Shown here: piece by piece, positions 23,578-34,771 of the stretch
How the letters are laid out: every line of letters begins with the position of its first letter
Numbering within the stretch: position 1 is the stretch's first letter
DNA from: Laccaria trichodermophora
Taxonomy: Eukaryota; Basidiomycota; Agaricomycetes; Agaricales; Hydnangiaceae
Direction of reading: 5' to 3'
Length of the DNA stretch: 64,000 bases
NCBI GenBank assembly: GCA_018417955.1
Contig: JACTVC010000028.1
Location: forward strand, 124,001 to 188,000
Notes under the pieces: generated by a model
What the model saw: only the letters and a program-made list of their open reading frames with translations
What the model was told of the DNA's origin: nothing
The model's database searches: none
Program-made: the position numbers and the translations under genes

Positions 23578-24953
23578 CTACATCTCCCCGAGCCACCATT
23601 CAGGCCCAGTATTTTCCTGCAGGTTCCACTCATAGAGTGTTCCCTCCAATGACGCATACATACTACTGCCCTCAAGGAATAATGTGTTCTCCCCTCGGTT
23701 ACCTCCATAGGAATAGTCAGCTCTAGGTAGGCAGATAGTTTCTTCCGTTTCAAACGATGTTGCATCAATTAGGTGGATGATGTTCGAATCAGTTGAAACT
23801 TGGTTCTAATGGCCATTTATGTCAGAGGTACATAAGAAACAAGAAGCATCAACTCACCTCCATAAATACCAGAACCTCTTTCCCTGATACTCCACTACTG
23901 AATTGAAGATACCATATAGGCCATTCGTGGATGTTTCTGGCCACACCCACCTCAAATACCCTCAAAGGAATCTTACTGCGGACATCCCAAACTGACACTA
24001 CACCGTCAGCCGTCCCCGCAGCAAACTTGGTCCCATCAGCGGAAAACACAAGTAAGGGCGCTCCGAGTAGTCTCTCCTCTTTGCGGTTGGTGCGGTTGGG
24101 ATTTGGAATCGAGACATGAGTAACGAAAGAAAAATCCATATTATTTGTGTCACCCGTGCCGGAGTAGAATATGTTGATTGTTTCGTTTTTCTGGTCTGCG
24201 TTAAGCAGAATACGCCTATCGGGGGATAGTACAACTTCAATAATGCGTGAAGGCAGAACATGATATATTTGAAAATTATGACGGACCGGCGCCGTTGAGC
24301 TGTCGACTGTAATTCAATTGCCCAGCCTCGACTAGAGGGTACCTATCTTCTTTCCCGTCAGTGGAGACGTCAAATAGCTCCATACGACTTTTGGAATCCA
24401 CCCCGAATGTGATTCCTAAAACGTTTGTGGTCGATTTCATTGGCTGCAACTCGAAGATATTCGAGTGACCATAATCGTGGTAAGTCCACAAGGCAGGACC
24501 AACGCGAAAAGAGTGGATCTCGTGAATCGATAGGTGTAGATAGTGCCAGGTTTCGTCAGTGTAATAGCTCTCTTCAAAGGTCATCCCTATGAGAAGAATC
24601 CGATTGCGATTGATTGGAACGAGCGTAAAGCTGATTGCCATTGAAGTATGTTGAAGCGATGCAATCCACCGTGGCTGGGAAGATTGGATATGTAGATGTA
24701 CCCCATCATTGCTGGAAGAATAGAGGTCTTGCTCATAGATTCCATTACTTCGGCTATAGTAAATGATCCCATTTCGAAGAGGACATTGAAGGTTTGACCA
24801 TTTACTATACAGAACAAGTTGTCAAGAGAATTATACTGTTCAACGCAAGATAAGGGGTTCTCACCCTCCTTGATCGAGAGAAAGGATTTTGCTTGGGTGC
24901 CTTGATTTGAGTAACCTCGAGTCGTTCTCATCCGCGGCTACTAGTAGAGACAT
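23578..24953 (-). CDS. WD40-like repeat protein, copy D
   Basis: Exons (minus) 24953-24865, 24804-24287, 24234-23858 and 23805-23578 join in phase to 403 aa. The start MSLLVAADENDSRLLKS is the best start among the four copies. Landmarks are CPLRNGIIYYSRSNG, FTLVPINRNRILL, YLHLSIHEI, FSADGTKFAAGTADG with VSVWDVRSK (the clearest WD40 unit), and the end TGPEWWLGEM. It is the most diverged paralogue. It lacks the intron that A, B and C carry before their PRIIVP block, reading straight through instead. The gene is intact. It is convergent with copy C and lies downstream of the MYND gene on the same strand. Confidence 0.8.
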
Positions 24954-25277
24954 CTGCTAAGTAATTCGATGGATGGAAGTTGAACGTTGAGGCCTGAGGC
25001 CAACCTGACTCTTCGAGGCAAAAGAGGACTTTGTACTTGTTTGCCCACGAAGTTGCACTTCTGAAAGTACTTGCTTGAAACAAGAGTTTCCATTGTACAA
25101 AGACCACAAATTGCCAATCAACGAGGCATCGCTGAGCTATCCCCCTAACCCGACCCTCTAGCCACTCCAATTATTAGAATCTAGAAACACTTGAATCCGA
25201 CTGACCCAAACTTGAAGTGTAGTAGTACTAATTCGGTCGTAAACTAGTATCGCGCGATAATAAGAGGGTAGATCCAT

Positions 25278-26212
25278 TTATTCCGACTCATTTTCCGTAT
25301 CAGATTCCGCCCATGTCCCCTCCGAATCTTCGTCACTGCCAGATTCCTCCGACTCGAATCGTGGTAAATCTCCAATTGCCCTCAAAACGTCCCCATAGCT
25401 AAATATTGCATTAGCCACTCCCTTAAGTATACCCGGCCACTCATGCATATTTCGATGGCCCGCCGGAACAAAGGGATCCGTCAGAGCGTATCTCCGCAAA
25501 ACCACAATATCACGCGGTGCTTCCTGCCTTCCCATACTAGACCCACAAACAAAAAGCGCCAATCCCTGGCCTGTCCCACCGCTATTCCTGATGTTTACTG
25601 AATTTCCGATATCCCTTGTTATGTGCTCTACCGCAGACTTGGAGTCGGGAAAAAGTCGCGCGTAAGTGTCGACAATTTTCGCGACCGAGGCGGATTCGAT
25701 GAGGAAGCTCTGTGGCTCGTTTGGGTCGAGGATGCGATCCCTTTGCATAACTTTTACGATCATGCAGTGGTCCAGGATTTTTGTTGGGTTCGTGTTGACT
25801 TCCATCCCTTCCAAAATGGCCCACTTAAACAGCCATTCATAATCCTGCGGGGAAAAATATGGAACTCGACATCTACTTCTAGATCTGTAAACAGTGAAAG
25901 AATTTGAAATTGGCGTACCTCAAGCCACTCCGCTATATCGACATACGCCGGTGCTCGACAACGAGCTTTATGAAAAGGCCAATGCTGCTCCTGACATTCT
26001 CTGCTCTAGTTTACAAGATCAAAGTAGTGCCTGCAAGATATTCCAGGAATACATACACAATACCTAACGACAGTGCATTTTCCACAATCTCTCATCTTTC
26101 GATGTGCAAAGGCGGCCTCACTTTGACCCAGCGGACAGCGTGGCCAGTGACAGTATTTCAACGGCTTGCCTTCCCCGAAAACGTATTTACTCTTGCTGTC
26201 GAATATTGGCAT
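25278..26212 (-). CDS. MYND-type zinc-finger protein
   Basis: Exons (minus) 26212-26057, 26005-25919 and 25844-25278 give 269 aa. The first two exons together form a MYND finger: CHWPRC, then DCGKC, then YCSRECQ after splicing, then HWPFHKARC. These are the expected Cys/His ligands, and the first intron (51 bp) splits the finger after RYC. MYND fingers bind proline-rich peptides. The remaining about 190 residues are a family-specific region ending in a very acidic tail (SEESGSDEDSEGTW). Agaricomycetes carry many such MYND proteins of unknown role, so no partner is assigned. The second intron is 74 bp; a nearer AG would give only 34 bp and the wrong frame. Confidence 0.8.
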
Positions 26213-28419
26213 TTTCTTGAGAGTGGATAAATTTCAACGTGGTGGGGAAAGGAGAGAATCAAGAGAGAATTCAACTTCAACGATTTTAATTGACCTTGTC
26301 ATGTGACTCACTTCACGTTCTTGCGTGACTAGACGCGAAATTCTGGTCTCCCACTCAACTCCCACTAGTACTCTACCTTGGAACTGCCAATGCTCCCTGC
26401 AACTTCCGCCACGCTTTGCGTACCACTTTTGTGCTTTCATTCCAGGTTGAGGGGTCCCAGAACAAGATTCTTATTGGACGCTGGGGAGACTAGAGCCGAC
26501 GCGCTGACGAACTCAAATGATCTGAACCACCCAACGTCAATAACATGTCCGGTTCTTCGCCTTCAAGGCTGACGGGGAACATTTTACGTTATCGCAAGAG
26601 TTTGTTATCAATTTCCGTCAAAGTCTTCAAACACCCAGACAGAAATGCAAGCTCAGAAAGTGACTGTATAGCAGCGCTCCGTTTTCCCTTTCCAAGACTG
26701 AAGTTTTGTTTGAGTTCAAGGACGATGGCTAGGCGAAACCGGGTATTTATTCATACTTTAATCATTTTATCATGCACGAGATGATCGTCATAGCCAAATA
26801 CCCCTTCTGAGGAGAAGGTCCCATCAGCCGCAACCCTACTTGGTCCCCCACGGCGAGCCTCGAACGAGCTTCCTGTTCATCCCCCGTCCCTGCCCTCTTG
26901 TCAGTGCCCAGAGACCAAGTTTTGCCCAAGATCAGCCGAACCGTCATTCCCATGCACGGCAACAGGACGAATAGGACGAAATCACCGAAGAATCGCAATG
27001 TTGTGTGTATTTCTCGTACCACCGTTGACGTACACGGCGTACAGCGGCCTGGGCAGATCAAGATGTTGTTGAGCTAGACGCACTCCTGAAGAAGCACTCA
27101 CACATTCTATTTTAAATCAGATTTTACTCGTACAGGGATATCGATTGGCCTGCTGGTTATTGACTATATACAGACCAGTCCAGATCTGACTTATGGCCTT
27201 TGTTTCGGTAAAGAAAATCACCACGTTCCTTCCGCGCACCTGGTATTTCTTCGGTGAATATTCATTCATAAAAACAGTTGCGCTCATACACGAAACGTCA
27301 ATCATGGCCATCAAGAAAGTAACAAGGTGGGGGGATCAAGATAAGAAAGTAGGTGCTGTAAAATATATTTAATGCAACGGTACGTATACAAACAAAAAAC
27401 AAGAAAAGTAGGGAGTGAGTGAGGGGAGTAAAAGGAATCAGAGACACGCTTCTTCTTCATCATGCATCTCTCATAAGTACATAGCTCGACCAATCGAAAG
27501 AACCTCACACCCCACCCCCACACATAAGCCCACGGAGCCCCACATCCGCATCGTCAATCCTCGGAGAAATAAAAGGGAATCAACCCTGCACTGCCAGCAC
27601 GGAGAAAAAAGACCGAAGGTCCAAGATAAGTTATTCAACGACTTGTCTGCATAGATAAGCAAGAAAAAAAAAGCGCGAGGAATCAAATGCGACGACGCGT
27701 TGATGGGTGGTGGTGGTGGTGGTGGTGGTGGTGGTGATGTGGGTCGTGACTTGTTGTGATTGATAGCGGTAGCGGGCATGATGGTCGTCGTCCAACTGAC
27801 ATTATTGACGTGTCTGGATGGAGATGGATAGGAGGCGCAGGTGAGCTTGAGTTGTAACTTGTGCGTGTGGAGACGCGCAGCTCATAGCATGATAGTTCGG
27901 ATCTGGGGAAAGGAAAAGACACACGTCAATCAGCCAGCGAATCGAGATGACGGGGACGAGTAAGTAGGAACAGGACTCACATTCTTACTGACAATCGCAC
28001 TGTCAACGCCAAAGGGACGGAAATAGAGCGGCGTAGCGAGGAAACGAAGGTTGGCGCGTTTCCGAGACGGAATTGACAAATTCAGTTTGTGTTGTGCGTA
28101 GTAGAGGCGACGAGCGGAGGGGGCGGAATCATCAATTTGATTTGGTTCAAGTGTGGGATGGATGGATGTGGAAAAAAAAGAGAAAAGGCAGATGTATGAG
28201 TTTCGGTTATTGGATTAGAATTACAAATGCGGAGAAAGAGAGGAGAGAGAGAAAGAGGAATGGTTAAGAAAGAGAAGAAACCAAAAAACCACCCCTGAGC
28301 CGGCAAAAAGCATGAAATAAACAATAATCCAAAGAGAAAAGAAGAAGCGGAAGGAGATTCTGCATAAATGATAATTAGATGTTTAAAAAAAAGTGAAAAG
28401 GTCCAAGCCAAAGCTAGGG
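26213..28419. other. Intergenic, no supported gene
   Basis: Scattered frames (for example 26762-27061 minus) have no recognised motifs. The right part may be 3' UTR of the G-alpha gene. A GGT microsatellite is listed separately. Confidence 0.5.
27705..27737. repeat. (GGT)n microsatellite
   Basis: About eleven consecutive GGT/TGG triplets. Open frames across it (poly-Pro or poly-His on the minus strand) are artefacts of the repeat. Confidence 0.95.
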
Positions 28420-30149
28420 CTAAATCAACGCCGCTATCTCGAGGTTCGAGCGGAGAACAATGCTATAGCAGAAAAAGCAAAAAAGGACGTTGAGCGTACG
28501 GTTGACGTTTGAATTCGAATAGCGAATACGAGAACGGTATCGTCCAAGAAGATTCAAAAAAAGGAAAAAACGGGGAGGGACAAAAAAGGACAACGAAATC
28601 GAACACTCACTCTGTAGAAAGCAGACAAAACCCATAAGCACAAAGTTAACAGTATCGGATAAACGGCGGCGAAACGCACCTTCGACAGCAGCCATTACGA
28701 CCCGGAGCATCGCAGTATCCGTGGCCGTCGTTATACTTTCATATTTCCAAAAATTTCAACCTCTAAATGCAACGAAAGAGGAGATCGGTACGCACTGAAT
28801 ATATATTTCCCGCTCTTTTGATCTACCAGCTTTCTGGGCGAGCCTCCCGAACCGCCGTTTGAAGTACTCCCGACCTGCACGAATGTCACCTGGCTCCCCA
28901 TCGAAATCCTAGTGATGACGTAATGTCAAGAGTTCCATCGTACGAGGCTGTTGATTGAGTTGCTTACGGGGAAGAAGTTCTTGATGTCAGAAGTAGGAAT
29001 CTTCCTCTCGAAAAGGTCGTTCTTGTTTAGGAAAAGAATCTGGCAGCCGGTTCAAGATGCGTGACGGATTGGGTCAAAGAGCAACTCACAATCGATGTTT
29101 GCTTGAACCATTGTGAATGGCATATTGAGTCCCAGATGGTCATCGCATCTTGCATTTGGTTCTAGGCTTCAAGTTAGGGGGAGGCAATAGGATGATGGAT
29201 GGATAGACGTACCGCGTCCTTATCCTCAACTAAGCACTGATCATACCCACTGAGACTGACGAGGAAGAGAATGCTCGTCACGTCCTGGAAACAGTGTATC
29301 CATTTCCGCCGCTCGCTCTTCTGCCCACCAACGTCGACCATAAGCATCTCGTGGTCTCGCAACGTAAATGTCGTTTCTGTGATTCCAATCGTCCGTGCCC
29401 GGCATCTGATGATATCTTGCTCTGTGGGTTGATATTCGCGGTCGAATAGTCGGTCTAGATGTGAGTAGAAGTAAAGTAGACTATGTGCCACCCTTGGTTA
29501 GTATTCGAGACGAAGGGAAGTTGTCGACGAACTTTTCTGGTAAGGCTGCTTCGTTCCCTCTGCCCCAAGCCTTTTGCACATTCGGGTCATTCCAAAGCGA
29601 TTTGAGGGGGATATAGAATGACAGAGGGAATGGCTCCCCATCACGGATATCCCTCGCACCATCCACAAGATCCAAATAAGGGAGGTTTTCGTCCTTAACC
29701 TTTAGATCCATGTCTTCCATAGAATCGAGTAGATACCGCAGACCCCGGGTGATGTTATCAAATACCAATTGCCGATACGATTCGACCTCCTGTGGCGAGA
29801 ACGGGACTTTGTGTATCAGACGCATTTGCTGTGGCTCTAATTAGAAGGGGCCCAGTAACAGGTAAACGATACGTACCTTGAGGATGGTAGACTTTCCAGA
29901 ATCGCCTGATCCTAGGAGTAGCACCTGTTACGATTCAGATGCATGAAGCCACTTGTCTCGGATGAGTGCGTACGAACCTTGACCTGGGATGCCATCTTGG
30001 CCTTTGCCTGCAGAAGGCGGGGTTAGCGTGTAAAGTGAAATTGAGCGATTGCAACGTACCTCCTTTAGCTGTTTCTCTGCTTCTCTGTGCATCGTCTTAT
30101 CTTGCTCAGAGACCTCCAGACCCGCAGGAACTGACATGCATGAGCCCAT
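28420..30149 (-). CDS. Heterotrimeric G-protein alpha subunit
   Basis: Exons (minus): 30149-30060, 30007-29978, 29924-29877, 29828-29533, 29480-29213, 29161-29090, 29039-28968, 28908-28796, 28735-28680, a single base at 28611, and 28462-28420. They total 1089 nt, 362 aa, the normal length. The N-terminus MGSCMS fits myristoylation at Gly2 and palmitoylation at Cys4. G1 is GSGDSGKST (GAGESGKST is usual). The switch region RARTIGITET carries the arginine finger. G3 is DVGGQ, G4 is FLNKND, and G5 is TTATDT. It would couple receptors to downstream effectors at the plasma membrane. The C-terminus reads VEDIVLRSNLEIAALI only if the one-nucleotide exon is used; direct splicing of the flanking exons puts the tail out of frame. 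There is no pertussis-toxin cysteine. Confidence 0.93.
28463..28679 (-). other. Two introns flanking a one-nucleotide exon in the G-alpha gene
   Basis: Intron 28679-28612 (68 bp) begins gtgcgt and ends tttctacag. The single exonic A is at 28611. Intron 28610-28463 (148 bp) begins with the consensus donor gtgagt and ends ctgctatag. Joining G (28680), A (28611) and C (28462) makes GAC (Asp), followed by IVLRSNL, matching the family consensus. Confidence 0.75.
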
Positions 30150-33100
30150 TGTCTTCGCAGGCCACTCTAGCAAAGGTGATGGTGGGTTAAGATTTGAAAA
30201 GAAGCTTGCGGGTGGCCTTCGACAAGCTCTATGATCGTTAAGCCGATTTCTCGGGAGTTTGTTGAGATTAGGCGCTTAAATAAGGATAGGGATTGATTTC
30301 GATAACGAAATAGAGACAACAGAAAGGAATATAGCAGGAAATATGCTGGGAATATGGACAAGAAAAGGAGAGGAGTGTTGAAGAAAAGATGAAACCGCGG
30401 GTTGTGGATAGAATTGGAAATGCGAGCCTGCGGCGTCGGCTCCGGCACACGGCCCCCACCTCCGCTCTTGTACCTCTTTTCTTTCATCAGACTTTCACCT
30501 TTTGTCAACGTATGGCACAACAATCACAAGTCATACAAAAGACCTCTCTTGGCTTTCTTTTCATGAAATACGTACTCCAGCTATTATCACGCCGTCGTGA
30601 ACACTGATTGTGTCACTTTCCGGAGAGGACAGTAAGACAGGCTTCCATTTCCCAAAGACCATCTTCCGCTATCTTTTGTATTTTAAACAAACTTTAGGAG
30701 GGGAATTCGAACATTCCCAACAAAAGATGCCTGGGGCACCATCTGATACAAATCTCCTCCACGAAGCCGGCAACAAAACGACGGAGATCTTCCGAAATAG
30801 TCCCACCAGTTCCTGACATCCTCAGAATTTCGAAGCAGCTGGCAGCACCCCACTTTTACTCCGGTCACATACGGAGACTTCTTCCCAGCTTCTCCCCCAG
30901 GTTCGTCAGGTTTTGGTCAGGTTCCAATGTCTCTCCGGTTCCCCTTTGGCTGCGATATTCACACCAGGTTAGCGTGAACACGCCGGCAACTTCCTTATAA
31001 GCTACGAACGGCCAACGGCATCTCTCTGTTTCGGTCTCTCCCTCGAGGGTTGATATTCCATCGCATTTTGATTGACTCGAAGAAGGACTAACGTGACTCT
31101 CTGGGAAGTGGGCGGCCGGCGAGGGGTATTTTCCTGACCTCCCAGTATTTCTCGCCCCTCACTGGACTCCACCGAGTGCTCCGTACGCCAAACAGTAACC
31201 TCAGGCTGGGGCGAGTTTTTTCTACGTCAGGACTCTTTCTGGACTCCAAAATCAAGCCATAGCGCTTGTCGTTCCAACTGTCCACGCCACCCACTGATTG
31301 ATCGTGTCAAGTCGACATCAGATAGGGAGAAACTTTCCCCCGCACTCTCCATGTTCGCTATCAGCAAAAAACATACTTACAGGAGCGCCCTGATATATTT
31401 TTGGATTTACGGTGCCCGACATCATGACAATAAAATACAGATAGCTGCGAAGGCTTCTCAAGCTGTCCTTACATTCCATGTTGATTGAAAGAATTTTTAG
31501 ACTGGGTTCCTCTGGTGTTTGGGACACTTACCCTCCTCGGGAAGCTCTTGGGGACTTTTCTTTGTAAGTCCCAAGCTGGCTTGACTCCCTCAATCACTAG
31601 TTGGGAATTTTGGGACTTGGGACGTTGTCGGTTTGAATCCCCAATGACCACGAGGTGCTATAAACGGTCTTCTGGTGCAAAAGTTGTTTTCAAAAATCTC
31701 TTGCGATCACTTGTCTCTTCCGGACTTGTACCAGGACTACAGAAGAGACCGTTCTTGTTTTCCTCTCCTTCCATACACATACAACATCGCCTGCATTGCA
31801 AGGCAGCCGTCAATCTACGTCAACCACATTCATAAACTTTCGACACTCATATTGTTCTTCTGCTCCATGAATGTCTCGCAAAGCACCTTTGTAACATACA
31901 GCACACTGTATCGCAGGCGCGACTCTTCAACCACTAAAGATCTTCAGATTAAAATTCTTCACCCCAGGCGGGTAATCTCTCTCTCCCAAAATTGGTTCCG
32001 CACCTCGTCATCTCGCACGTCACCGATACCATTATCCATATAAAGATATGGGGCACCGCTCCACAGTGTCTCCATCCGCTTTGCCGATAACGCGGAGGTA
32101 TCTCATAAACGGCTTTTTCTATTGTCATCTTCCGCCGATCACGTCCAAGGTGGTATCTGGTGGTATGGCTCTGGCTTCTGGCAACGTTCCTCTTCAGCTG
32201 GACTTCCTAGCTAATAGGAGATGACCGTCTAGTCTTTGAGGCTGGCTTGAAGCGATGTTTGGCGACTCTCGCCGCTCGCATCATCTTCCTATCTCCGCCC
32301 GCCTTTGTTACAGATTGCAAAGATAGACACGGAACGAACTCTATAGATGATATTGCTTTGCCGGTCTAGATAAGCCTGTCAGCTTCCTCTAGTCCGTTAG
32401 CGGGGTCGCGTATTGATTGGCGCCAGACACCCGTTTGGAATTTCAAAACTTGGCCATCTTTGTTAACGATCACTCATAAAGGTGTGCAATTTTTTAAAAA
32501 GTCGTTACCAGGTCCCAAGTCTAACATGATTTATAGAACGCACGACTGTGCTCGTTTTGGCGGGTCGGTATGTATTGATTGGCCAATACAAGTGCTTGAC
32601 ACTTACAGTCATTTACAACTTTTAGGCAAACAATTTGAATCCCTGCAATGCAGGGTGCTCCACCGGTGCCATAATAACTGGTCTTATGACGATCAGCACT
32701 TGATCAGCACTGACTAGTACTGACTGTCCTCAAGAACAATGTCCTGTTCAGTGTCAAGAAACGTCATCACATCTTCTCTTTGGAAATTCCCCAAGTTCGT
32801 GGAGGTTTGTAAATACGATGCCAGAATCCTCTTTTTCTTCTTAAATCTCAGCTACACCGTTGTTCATTACACAAGTGACAACATTGTCTCCTGTCTTGGC
32901 GTTCCACATCTTGAGATATCCTTTTCTGGAGTAACCTTTCTCCCTGCTCATTTTTGAAATTTGCGGCTGCAAGGCAATTATCACCTGAATTCGTGGCTGT
33001 GTTGTCCCGCCCAATTTGAAACTCCCATTGATCCCTGCATTTCAATACCTTCGCTTATAACCACCATATACCCTAGAAGAGCCGGGGAGAGCCACTGGCC

Positions 33101-33245
33101 CAAGCCCATCGTAAACGAAATTGTACGCGGGAACCACTGGGCGACGCAGCACGGGGCAGCGACCATCATTTGTTTCACACCCAGCAACGCAACCCACGCT
33201 TTCAAACGCCAAACAGACGCTTAGAGCTCCTGATTATCTTCGCCA
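30150..33245. other. Long intergenic region
   Basis: This is the 5' region of the divergent G-alpha gene on the left and the PH-CRIB gene on the right. Frames up to 122 aa show no motif. About 31862-31925 contains the word atgaatgtctcgcaaagcacc, which recurs inverted near 35213-35233, so some repeat debris is present. Confidence 0.5.
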
Positions 33246-34771
33246 ATGTCAACCTCAACAAGCGCAGTCACGATGGATGCGATGCGCAAGCCAGCGACAT
33301 CGCTGAGACCCGAAACCACATCCATAAGGAGCGGCACCCTTCAAGTCAACGAACCAGGCAAATTCACGAGGCGGGCTTGGAAATCAAAGGGCGTCGTTCT
33401 CGATCCGGAGGCGTTGACCATTCTGCACCAGGTACGTTCGTTATTCCTCTCTCGCGTGGCGTGTCTTTGACCAGTGCCACGCGCCAGTCATCCGCGGAAC
33501 GAAGGACACGGATTCTGTTGCGCGATATTACCGCCCTCGAAAGAACAGATTTGACGCCACATTGTATCTCGCTCACGGCGAAGGGGAGGCAGTATCATTT
33601 TTCGTTTGATACGGACTCGGATCTCTATGATTGGCAGGACGATATCTACGGTAGATGTCCGCTGGGCGGAGCGACGAGCAACCCCTTCAATTTCGAGCAC
33701 AAGGCGCACATTGGCTCGGGGAAGGATTCGTTTGGGGTACGTTTTCAGTCTTTTGCGGGTGGCATGCACCCACTCACTGTAATTGTTCGGCATCAGGATC
33801 AGTCAACGTTCCCGGCATATACGGAGGCGATGATGGGTCGTGCCCCGCCAACCGCTACGGTACCATCAGCACCCATCATCTCCACTTCACGATCTGCGCA
33901 GAGCACTTCCTCACGTCGTCGCTCTGGTCAAAGCATTACCAACAGCCGGCCCAGGTCTGGGCAGTTCCTACCCACAACGACCAGGATATCGCTCATGGGG
34001 AATAATGGCAATACCCTCGAGGGCTGCTACTTTGTCAAAGAAGCGGGGCTGTTCATGGGCTGGTACTGGAAGGAACGCTGGCTGTCATTAAAGGGCGCCA
34101 TTCTGACCATTCATTGCCGAGCGACCAAGGTTCGTCATACATTTCTCTTTGTCACACAGACTCGATCATTGATATGCATCATCATGCAGGCATCGCCACC
34201 CGCTAAGGACATCAAACTATCTACGCTTAAGAGTATAGAACCGGACCCGAAACGACCCAACTGTCTCCTCATCCAAACAACACCAGCAAAGGGCGCTAAG
34301 AAGGGCCTCCACCTCGGCATCCTCTTCCCCAGCTACGCAGAGCTATATACATGGCGCGACGCTATATACCTTTCTAGCGCCATATCAGCGGACATCGGAT
34401 ACCCGTCCAATTGCGTACATAACCTTCATGTCGGGTACGACTCGACGACGGGGGAATACACCGGTCTCCCGGAGCAGTGGAAGAGTGTGCTGTATCCCAC
34501 ATATCACAGGAAGGAGGAGGTCGATGTGAAGGCTAGACGGTCCTCGAAACGGAGATCGCAGCAGAGAGTCGAACCGCCAATCATTGACACCGCGGCTCTT
34601 GGAGTTGGGCTGGGGAGCGCGGGCACGGCTGCTGCATCGCCGGGGTCGCAGTTCCTTGCGGGGGTTTCGGCGTCCTCGGATAATACCCTTGTGGATGTGC
34701 AGACGCCCGTGAATGCGTCGTCTGTGTTGGTGAAGGGGAAGATTGAAGAGTTGGGAGGCGTGAAGGAGTAA
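33246..34771 (+). CDS. Tandem PH-CRIB protein lacking a kinase domain (PAK/Cla4-like regulatory region)
   Basis: Exons 33246-33431, 33488-33736, 33797-34129 and 34190-34771 give 449 aa. Two introns are multiples of three with no stop, so the unspliced frame is also open; I chose the spliced form because the PH and CRIB blocks then align. PH1 spans about residues 30-115 and ends in DLYDWQDDIYGR. A weak CRIB follows (SNPFNFEHKAHIG). PH2 lies at about 217-318 (AGLFMGWYWKERWLSLKG). A strong CRIB follows (residues about 325-357: PSNCVHNLHVGYDSTTGEYT, then GLPEQW). CRIB motifs bind GTP-loaded Cdc42/Rac, and PH domains bind phosphoinositides. Cla4-type kinases have PH-CRIB-kinase, whereas here the module is doubled and the kinase is absent. 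Confidence 0.85.

Noticed and set aside
27471..27922. ORFs with poly-Pro and poly-His
   Set aside because: They are created by the GGT microsatellite and have no other coding support.
28420..28710. Read-through ORF of 96 aa at the end of the G-alpha gene
   Set aside because: It runs through intron sequence and gives a tail unlike any G-alpha, whereas the spliced form gives the family consensus.
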